The notes under the pieces: model-generated
Told to the model about the DNA's origin: nothing
Databases searched by the model: none
Seen by the model: the letters and a program-made list of their open reading frames with translations, nothing else
Shown here: one piece after another, positions 56,918 to 64,000 of the stretch
Layout of the letters: each line of letters starts with the position of its first letter
Numbering within the stretch: the stretch's first letter is position 1
Made by a program: the position numbers and the translations under genes
Origin: Chelonoidis abingdonii
Lineage: Eukaryota > Chordata > Testudines > Testudinidae
DNA length: 64,000 nt
Direction of reading: 5' to 3'
Assembly: GCF_003597395.2 (NCBI RefSeq)
Contig: NC_133772.1
Span: 138,536,400 to 138,600,399 of the forward strand

Positions 56918-57337
56918 TTGTGGGTTGAGATAGCTGACACTTGTGCCCCTGTGTCTCCACGCGATAACCTTCTTTCCACCCACTCTCAAAGTTTCCCGTC
57001 GCTTCGAGAGTATTTGAGAGGCATCTGGGCCTGGGGATTTTTGGTGTGATGGTGGTGTAATGAACTGCACTCGGTTGGGGTTCTTGGGGCAGTTGGCCTT
57101 TATATGTCCCAGTTCATTACATTTAAAGCATCTCTCAGCTGACTGGTCACTGGGCCGAGGTGGGTTGCTGGAGACTGGTGAGGCGGGACAATAGGGAGTC
57201 TGGGGCTTTCCTTGGGTTGTACGTGGGGTCTTGGGTTGCCCTTGGTTATAGGGTTTATTTTCAGTTTGCCCCCTGTGATATTCGCTCCCCTTGCTAGTCT
57301 TTCTTCTTTTCTGCCACTTCCACTCATCTGGCTCCAA
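56918..57337 (-). pseudogene. Gypsy-type Gag nucleocapsid and protease start
   Basis: A minus frame continuing Gag after a +1/-1 shift near 57,330. It has a basic, Q/P-rich stretch. A CCHC zinc knuckle (residues 70-83, C-x2-C-x4-H-x4-C, CFKCNELGHIKANC) lies at 57,089-57,130, the RNA-binding nucleocapsid motif. Residues 124-138 (GGKKVIAWRHRGTSVS) look like the start of the retroelement aspartic protease. The active-site triad D-S/T-G is replaced by H-R-G, so it would be inactive. Right after this, Penelope-like sequence takes over, and protease, RT and integrase are lost. Confidence 0.83.
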
Positions 57338-58166
57338 TCTCCCCCACCTCGGTTACAGTTTTGGGCTTCCCACCTAGGATGTACCTTTCTATTTCCTCAG
57401 GAACACCCTCTAAGAACTCCTCCATTTGCATTAGGAGGGACAGCTCTGGCAGAGATTTAGCATTTGCTCCTGATATCCAGGCATCCCAATTCTTTCCAAT
57501 GTGGTAGGCGTGTCGGGTGAATGACACATCTGGTTTCCACCTTAGGGCTCTGAACTGCCGATGGGCATGCTCAGGTGTTAGCCCCATTCTAATTCTGGCC
57601 TTGGTTTGAAAAAGTTCATAATCGTTCATGTGTTCCTTAGGCATTTCAGCCACCACCTCTGCTAAGGCTCCACTGAGCTGTGGCCTCAGCTCTATCATGT
57701 ACTGGTCTGTAGAGATGTTGTACCCATGGCAGGTCCTTTCAAAATTTTCTAAAAAGGCCTCGGTGTCGTCACCTGCCTTGTAGGTGGGAAATTTCCTGGG
57801 ATGGGGAACAGTACCTGGAGAAGGATTGTTAGGGTTGGCTGTGTCCTTCTGCTTAGCCTTTGCTAACTCCATGGCCTGCTGGTGGGCCTCCCTTTGGATC
57901 TCCAGCTCTTTTTGTTTAATGTCTCTCTCTCTTCTGTGGGCAGCCTCTTTGGCTTGTTCTTCTCTTTTGTGGTCCGCTTCTTCCTTGGCTATTTCTGCAT
58001 TAATTAGTTCCATCCATCTCTTATGTTCGTTTTCTCTTTCTGCTGCTTCTAACTTTGCCAGTTCCTGTTTAACAACTTCCTTGGAACTGATTGTTCCTGC
58101 TTTCTTGTGCTGGCTGACCCCTCTGCAGCTTACTGACTGCTTGGTTAACAGAGATTTGCTGACTAG
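57324..58166 (-). pseudogene. Gypsy-type Gag with SCAN-like capsid
   Basis: Structural protein of a Ty3/Gypsy (Gmr1-like) retrotransposon. The minus frame is open for about 280 codons. The first clear Met is at 58,013, and the frame is already open from 58,166 just below an in-frame stop. From that Met: residues 1-55 form a charged coiled coil (EEADHKREEQAKEAAHRRER); residues 70-140 are capsid-like (AFLENFERTCHGYNI); residues 151-215 resemble a SCAN domain (HRQFRAL ... FLEGVPEEIERYIL). The host SCAN domain derives from this kind of Gag. It stops at 57,324 by frameshift into the zinc-knuckle frame. It is the best preserved long frame in the window. It lies 290 bp downstream of the 5' LTR. Confidence 0.85.
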
Positions 58167-58437
58167 TTATGGCTGAGAGCTAGAAAGAAAAAAAAACAAT
58201 TCACTTGCAAATGCCTTTTGTTGGTTGTCTGCTGCTCACAGCTCGAGCCTCCTTTTACAAAGACCCTTGTTAAAAAACTTAACACCTCTGCCCTCAGGCT
58301 GCTTTCCAAGCATCTAGAAAGGGCAGAAAAAAAAACTCACTGGCTTTCGGTTCTTAAAAACAATCCCCTCTAGCCTGCTTTCAGGCAGCCAGAAAAGAGA
58401 GAAAAAAAAAAATCTTACTGACTTTTGGATCCTAGAA

Positions 58438-58457
58438 ATCCCAACCGCTGCACACCA
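58438..58457 (-). other. Probable primer-binding site
   Basis: Directly after the 5' LTR, the minus strand reads tggtgtgcagcggttgggat. TGG at the LTR edge is the hallmark of a tRNA-primed site. The cagcggt-gggatt core resembles the 3' end of a leucine tRNA with small insertions. tRNA identity is an inference. Confidence 0.55.
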
Positions 58458-59344
58458 TGTCAAGGTATTTTTCCCCCAGTTTGAACATTAGCGTCCAAAA
58501 GTGGGGACCTTCATGGACACTTCTAAGCTTAATTCCTAGCTTAGATCTGATAGCACTGCCACCAGCCAAAATATAGTATTTGGCACACTTTGTTCCCCCA
58601 AAACCTTCCTGGGGAACCCAAGAACCAAACCCCTTGGGTTTTAAAAACAGGAGAAATAAACCATCCCCCCTTATTTCCCCCTCTCAGACTTTCCCCTCCC
58701 TGGGTTACCCTGAGAGGCTACACTGACCCAAACTCCTTGGATCTTAAAACAGAGAGGAATTATCCTTCCCCTCCACCTCCTTTCCCCCCCACCAGTCCCC
58801 TGGTGAGTTTAGACCCAATCCCCTTGCGTATTAAAGAAGGAAAAAAATCAATCAGGTTCTTAAAAAAGAAAGAAAGCTTTTAATTAAAGAAAGAAAATAG
58901 TAAAAATTCTCTGTGTAAAATCAGGATGGAAAATGTTTACAGGGTATTCAGCTCATATAGACTAGAGGGACTTCCCTGCCCCCCAGCCTGAGATTCAAAG
59001 TACAGTAAACAGAGGTAAAATCCTTCCAGCAAAATACACATTCACAAGTTAAGAAAACAAACATAAGACTAATCCACCTTTTCTAGCTAGTAATTACTAT
59101 TTTGAACATGAGAGACTGTTTCAAAAAGATTGGAGAAACCTAGGGTGCACGTCTGGTACCTCTTAGCCCCAAGAGCGAACAACGAACAAAACAAAACAGC
59201 ACAAACAAAGACTTCCCTCCACCAAGATTTGAAAGTATTTTGTCCCCCCATTGGTCCTCTGGTCAGGTGTCAGTCAGGTTTACTGAGCTTCTTAACCCTT
59301 TACAGGTAAAAGAGACATTAACCCTTAACTATCTGTTTATGACA
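58458..59344 (-). mobile_element. Gypsy-family 5' LTR with internal region attached
   Basis: 887 bp with TGTC...GACA ends. On the minus strand it starts at 59,344 and leads into the primer-binding site and Gag. It is nearly collinear with the solo LTR at 51,488. The matching 3' LTR is absent, because internal sequence is cut at 56,918. The right flank is a retrovirus-like LTR, so this provirus inserted into that element. Confidence 0.88.
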
Positions 59345-59673
59345 ACCAGGGGAAAGGATTGTGCCCAGAATAGGAAGGTGTCCAGTCTGTGAAAGAAGCT
59401 CATGGAAACATCTCCGAGTGTGAGATTTTCTACTGTATTAGGCTTAGACTTAAATATTTTGTTTATTTTGCTTGGTAATTCACTTTGTTCTGTCTGTTAT
59501 TACTTGGAACCACTTAAATCCTACTTTCTGTATTTAATAAAATCACTTTTTTACCTATTAGTTAACTCAGAGTATGCATTAATACCTGGAGGGAGCGGGG
59601 GGACAGCAGTGCATCTCTCTCTATCAGTGTTATAGAGGGTGAACAATTTATGAGTTTACTCATATAGGGTTCA
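59345..59673 (+). mobile_element. Retrovirus-like LTR, 3' portion
   Basis: accaggggaaaggattgtgc, gtccagtctgtgaaagaagc, attaggcttagacttaaata, tatttaataaaatcactttt (polyA signal inside) and cagtgttatagagggtgaac are the complement of 63,010-63,400. Plus orientation. Its left part is displaced by the Gypsy-type LTR at 59,344. Confidence 0.75.
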
Positions 59674-59795
59674 TCCCTAAATCATCTCAGCCAGGGCTTT
59701 GTCAAGCCTGACCTTAAAAACATTTATGGATGGAGATTCCACCACCTCCCTAAGTAATCCATTCCAGGGCTTCACCACCCTCCTAGTGAAATACT
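59674..59795 (-). mobile_element. CR1 fragment, about 120 bp
   Basis: catctcagccagggctttgt, caagcctgaccttaaaaaca and ccaccctcctagtgaaata are CR1 3' UTR/C-terminal sequence in reverse. It lacks the terminal tail. Confidence 0.75.
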
Positions 59796-60048
59796 TTTGA
59801 TTGATAATACAAATGAAGCTGGCTGGAAAACTGAATTTTCATGCCCTGGGAAGCTCCAATATTCGGAAATTGGTACTTGTTCTGAATCAAACACAAAGTC
59901 GGAATGTGGACATTTACCACTGAAAATTTGCAAAATATTGGTTCTGAAACATTAAAATTATCTCAAACTAAAATATTTTGATAAGACACAATGTTGTGAC
60001 CTTAAGTTAAATTAATAACGTAACATGAGTCAAAGAAATTTGACTTTA
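59796..60048. other. No gene seen
   Basis: AT-rich spacer, nothing recognised. Confidence 0.35.
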
Positions 60049-61262
60049 TTGAAGTGAAACATAAGAATGGCCACATTTGCTCAGACCAAAGGTCCATCCA
60101 TCTAGCCCAGTATCCTGTCTCTCAACAGTGGGCAGTGCCAGGTGTCCCAGAGGGAATGAACAGAACAGGTAATCAAGTGATCCATCCCCTGTCGCTCATT
60201 CCCAGCTTTTGGCAAACAGAGCCTAGGGACACCATCCTTGCCCATCCTGGCTAATAGCCATTGATGGACCTATCCTCCGTTAACTTATCTAGTTCTTTTT
60301 TGAACCCTATCATGTTCTTGGCCTTCACAATATTCACTGGCAAAGAGTTCTACAGGTTCACTGTGTGTTGTGTGAAAAATACTTCCTTTTGTTTGTTTTA
60401 AATCTGCTGCCTATTAACTTCATTGGCTCCTAGTTCTTGTTTTATGAGAGGGAGTAAATAACACTTCCTTATTTACTTTCTCCACACCAGTCATGATTTT
60501 ATAGACCTCTTTCATATCCCTCCGTAGTTGTATCTTTTTCAAAATGAAAAGTCCCAGTCTTATTAATCTCTTCTCATACAGAAGCCATTCCATACCCCTA
60601 ATAATTTTTGATGCCCTTTTCTGAATTTTTTCCAATTCCAATATATCTTTTTTGAAATGGAGCAACTACATCTGCACACAGTATTCAAGATGTGGGTGTA
60701 CCATGGATTTATGGAGAGGAAGTATGATATTTTCTGTCTTATCTACCCCTTTCTTAATGATGTCCAACATTCTGTTAGCTTTTTTGACTGCCACTGCACA
60801 TTGAGTGGATGTTTTCAGAGAACTATCCACAATGACTCCAAGATCTCCTTCTTGAGTGGTAACAGCTAATTTAGACCCCATCATTTCATATGTATAGTTG
60901 GGATTACGTTTTCCGATGTGCATTACTTTGCATTTATCAACATTGAATTTCATCTGCCGTTTTCTTGCCCAGTCATCCAGTTTTGAGAGATCCTTTTGTA
61001 GCTCTTCACAGTCTGCCTGGGGCTTAGCTATTTTGAGTAGTTTTGTATCTTCTGAAAATTTTGCTACTTCACTGTTTACCCCTTTTCCAGATCCTTTATC
61101 AATATGTTGAATAGGACTGGTCCCAGTACAGACCCCTAGGGGACACCACTATTTACGTCTCTCCATTTTGAAAACTGACAGTTTATTCCTACCCTTTGTT
61201 TCCTATCTTTTAACCAGTTACCAAACCATGAGAGGATCTTCCCTCTTATCCCATGACTGTTC
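60049..61262 (-). mobile_element. CR1/L3-type LINE 3' half, minus strand
   Basis: Tail at the left (aacataagaatggccacatt; cccagtatcctgtctctcaa), then 3' UTR, the C-terminal coding part (60,420-60,953) and a stretch of the RT in reverse to about 61,262 (ccccttttccagatcctttat; acaggactggtcccagtaca-type words). This subfamily differs from the 7.5 and 24 kb copies and is the same as the tiny tail at 53.73 kb. Confidence 0.82.
60420..60953 (-). pseudogene. CR1/L3 ORF2 C-terminal coding segment
   Basis: Two adjoining minus frames. 60,666-60,953 starts at MKFNVDKCKVMHIGKRNPNY, contains GDLGVIVDSSLKTSTQCAVA and ends LPLHKSMVHPHLEYCVQM. 60,420-60,665 continues LHFKKDILELEKIQKRASKI, LYEKRLIRLGLFILKKIQLR and DMKEVYKIMTG. 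They cover the RT thumb and C-terminal tail. A single frameshift and a stop at about 60,665 divide them. The low damage suggests a younger insertion than most CR1 in the window. Confidence 0.85.
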
Positions 61263-62404
61263 ATTAAAACTAAGTTTTGATTCAGTCAAATCAGCATTTT
61301 CCAGTGGAAACAACTGTCAGAACATTTCAATCAGCTCTAATTACCACCTCCTTTCTTGGGCCCTGCACTCTGAGCACTCCTCCCCACAATCCCCACTGAG
61401 ATTTCAGCATAGAAGTTGGGTGGATGCATTTCAAGATCACAGCTCTAAGGCTTTACAGTTTTCCTGCAGCAGTGAAACAAGAAGCATTTTCTCCAGCCCT
61501 ATTTGAACTCATAGTCTGCCCCATATGGAAAGTTTTGTAGACAACATAGGTGCATGTATTTTCCACAGTATTAAATTCAATAAGCCTGATGGCCAGGGTT
61601 CCCGAGTTGGAGCAATGAACATGAACACCTTCAGCATATTCCTGCCTTATTTGATTGCCAATGAAAATGGAGAAATGATTAAAATAGCTTTCAGGCACTC
61701 TTCAAAGCACAGTACAGTTATCGCCTGCTAGCATGGTTTCTCATGAAGAACACAGAACTATTTATACACCATTTGTTTTATTATGCAATATGTAACTTTT
61801 TTCTCAGCACCTCTGAAAAGTGGTGATTTATATAAGGCCTTCACAGAGGCTGAGCACCATGACTCCAGGCAGAATCCATGGCAGGTGCAGCTGTGCTGCA
61901 AGCACTGTAAAGCATAGATTTTCATACATAAAGTTCATTTACAGTAAATTAGAGGTTGTGTATATATATATATTTATTAGAGAGAGTAGATGTTCATTAA
62001 GTGGTATATTCATTTTCAATCAAGATGTCAGGATAAAGCTGCCATCACCACCAGGGTTAAAAGGACGAGTTGTACAAAAAAAGTTGTGTTTTTAATATAA
62101 TAGATTTTATATGACTCATTTGGACATGTAATTACCTATTCATTTAGGTAATGCAAAGGGTGTAAAAATTATGAATTCCCTGACCCAAAGGCGAATGTGT
62201 CTCTTGTATCTGTATTTCAGTTTACGTCCACCTCCAGAATATGTTAATCAAATGAAGGCTAGAAACCTGACTGGAATTTAAAACATCATTTTGAGCTTTT
62301 TGTATCTAGAATGTTTTAGAGCTAAGCAAACAAGGCCTGATAATCTGGGTACTGTTACCTGTAGAAAATTTAAACATTAATTCTTAATGGGATGCTGTTC
62401 TGAG
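61263..62404. other. No gene seen; short TA tract
   Basis: AT-rich. A TA tract lies at about 61,960-61,973 and a ga-rich run after it. The antisense frames at 61,453-61,731 are not convincing. Confidence 0.45.
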
Positions 62405-62690
62405 AAGGACTGTGAGCAGAGATGAGATCGATCTGCGAAGGAAGGGGAAAAGCATCTTTGGATACAGACTAGCTAACCTAGTGAGGTGGGCTTTAAAACT
62501 AGGTTCAACAGGGACAGGAGACAAAAATCCACAGTTAAATCGAAAGCATGGAGCCCTGGGTGAAGGATCAGAATCTGGGGGCAGAGACCATGGGTAATTG
62601 CAATAGGGACAAAGAATACACAAGAAGGGGAGAGAGAGTGAAGCTAACAAACATCTTGGTTGTCCATACATTAATACCATAAGTATGAGA
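62405..62690 (+). pseudogene. CR1 ORF1 esterase C-terminus
   Basis: The plus frame 62,412-62,597 matches the end of the CR1 esterase: DEIDLRRKGKSIFGYRLANL, then VRWALKLGSTGTGDKNPQLN. Compare GRDGLHLTKRGKSIFTSRLA at 9.4 kb. In this copy the catalytic DGLH is read as DEID, so Asp remains but His is lost. The sequence continues into the ORF1-ORF2 spacer (gtgaagctaacaaacatctt) to about 62,690. Isolated fragment. Confidence 0.75.
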
Positions 62691-62722
62691 AGGATTTGGT
62701 CGGATAATTTTCATGACAGGTA

Positions 62723-63954
62723 TGTGATGGGTTCGGTCACAGAGACCCTCTTGGGACTGTCTCCTGATGTGCTGAAATTACCTCTGAGCCAGTTTTCCAT
62801 GATGGCTTGGGACTCCAGAACCCTACCTTGTTGAGTCAGACATGCTAGTCTGCTGCAACACAGACCCAGGTCTGAACCATGCCCCCAAAGCTGCAGGCTT
62901 TAACTGAAAACCACTCAGCAGGTTACTTATTTCCAGCACCCAGACACCCAGTTCCCAATGGGATCCAAACACCAAATAAATCCATTTTACTCTGTATAAA
63001 GCTGATGCAGGGTAAATTCATGAATTGTCCACCCTCTATAACACTGATACAGAGATATGCACAGCTCTTTGCTCCCCCAGGTATTAATCACTTACTCTGG
63101 GTTTGTTAATAAACAAAAGTGATTTTATGAAGTATAAAAAGTAGGATTCAAGTGGTTTCAAGAAATAGCAGACAGAACAAAGTATGTTACCAAGTAAAAT
63201 AAAACAAAACATGCAAGTTTAAGCCTAATACATTAAGAAACTGAATACAGGTAAATCTCACCCTCAGAGATGTTCCTCTATTCACCCACGAAAGCTCATG
63301 CTCCAAAACGTCTGTTAGTCTATAACGTGCCACAGGATTCTCTGCTGCTTTCACAGACTAGACTCCTTCCTAGTCTGAGGCCAATCCTTTCCCCTGGTAC
63401 AAACCTTGTTAGTTACAGATCAGGTGGTAACTAGGGGATTTCTCATGACCAGATGTCCCCTTGTTCTGCTCCACCCCCTTTTATAACTTTGGTCCACGGC
63501 AGGAATCCTTTGTATATCTGAATCCCCACCCCTCCTTCTAAATGGAAAAGAACCAGGTTTAAGATGGATTGCACTATCATGTGACATGGTCAAATGTCCT
63601 GTGAGACCCCAGCCTTCATTCTTCCAGAGCTGGTCTGCATGTACCCAGGAAGGTTTGCAAGTAAACTGAGCCATACACAACCAATTGTCCTAGTCAATGG
63701 GGCCATCAAGATTCCAAGCCACCATTAATGGCCCACACTTTGCGTAATTACAATAGGCCCTCAGAGTTACATTTCATATTTCTAGCTTCAGACACAAGAA
63801 TGATACATACATACAAATAGGTTGAACAACTCAGTCACTTAAAAGCTCTATAACGAAACCTTACAAGAGACCTTTTGCATAAAGCATACTCCAGTTACAT
63901 TATATTTGCACTCATAGGCATATTTGCATAAACCATGTGGAGTGCAATGTCACA
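62723..63954 (-). mobile_element. Retrovirus-like LTR, nearly complete
   Basis: About 1.23 kb. On the minus strand it starts tgtgacattgcactccacat (63,954) and ends cgaacccatcaca (62,723), TG...CA termini. It includes the blocks found at 23.76, 53.79, 55.9 and 59.35 kb. A Penelope-like tail of about 65 bp is inserted at 63,284-63,348, in the middle. I could not see a convincing TSD. No internal (gag, pol, env) sequence is in the window, so it is a solo LTR or the edge of one. Confidence 0.75.
63284..63350 (+). mobile_element. Penelope-like 3' tail inside LTR
   Basis: cacccacgaaagctcatgct, ccaaaacgtctgttagtcta and cataacgtgccacagga-type sequence to ctgctttcac. Exact reverse layout of the tails at 32,753 and 53,974. 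Only about 65 bp were inserted, consistent with strong 5' truncation. Confidence 0.82.
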
Positions 63955-64000
63955 GGTCATATTGGTAGAGATGGGTACAGCTGGTTCAGGGAGGACAGGC

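Noticed and set aside
57784..58176. 130-codon plus-strand frame rich in Leu/Ser
   Set aside because: Mirror of the Gag coiled coil on the minus strand.
1..64000. CRISPR array, operons, riboswitches or prokaryotic mobile elements
   Set aside because: No regularly spaced direct repeats with unique spacers and no ribosome-binding or operon structure. The sequence is vertebrate repeat-rich DNA.

Overview
This window looks like non-coding DNA from a vertebrate nuclear genome, most likely a turtle or another non-avian reptile. Base composition is moderate. There are no operons and no open frame I can assign to a host protein. The sequence is a dense mosaic of transposable elements in both orientations. 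The CR1 tails, the Penelope-like tail and the LTR families match what I know of chelonian genomes. This organism call rests on recognition of repeat families, not on a database search. The window appears to be intergenic or deep intronic.

Layout. 0-7.5 kb: a CR1 copy, single-copy sequence, a GC-rich interspersed repeat and a CR1 3' UTR. 7.5-12 kb: a CR1 copy that keeps the ORF1 esterase and ORF2 endonuclease but lacks reverse transcriptase, then pieces of two other LINEs. 13.5-15.7 kb: two more CR1 pieces. 16.4-19.8 kb: an almost complete LINE of the R2/R4 (restriction-like endonuclease) group on the minus strand. It lies between two TA microsatellites, has a tRNA-like sequence at its 5' end, and has an internal inverted duplication where the endonuclease should be. 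23-25 kb: a hAT MITE with an 8-bp target-site duplication (TSD), an LTR fragment, a CR1 tail and a LINE C-terminus with a C2H2 finger. 25.8-29 kb: a retroviral-type LTR-like repeat, a foldback MITE and CR1. 31.2-33.9 kb: a CR1 copy interrupted by a Penelope-like element carrying a GIY-YIG endonuclease. 34.5-35.5 kb: a large foldback repeat with a partial tandem copy. 35.5-42 kb is mostly single-copy.

42-46.7 kb is a three-level nest: a Ty3/Gypsy-type LTR (4-bp TSD) inside a long LTR-like insertion (5-bp TSD) inside CR1. 51.5-59.3 kb holds two further solo LTRs of that Gypsy family and a 5' LTR with primer-binding site, a SCAN-like Gag with zinc knuckle, and the start of a protease. The protease is cut off by a second Penelope-like copy. 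A 100-N assembly gap sits just inside another Penelope-like tail. The end of the window carries CR1, a CR1 ORF1 tail and an LTR of a second (retrovirus-like) family that recurs at least four times.

The elements do not act together as one system. What they record is a history of nested insertions. Most reading frames are broken. The best preserved are the Gag frame (57.3-58.2 kb), the CR1 esterase (9.4-10 kb) and the CR1 RT C-terminus (60.4-61 kb). The most distinctive object is the TA-flanked LINE at 16.4-19.8 kb.
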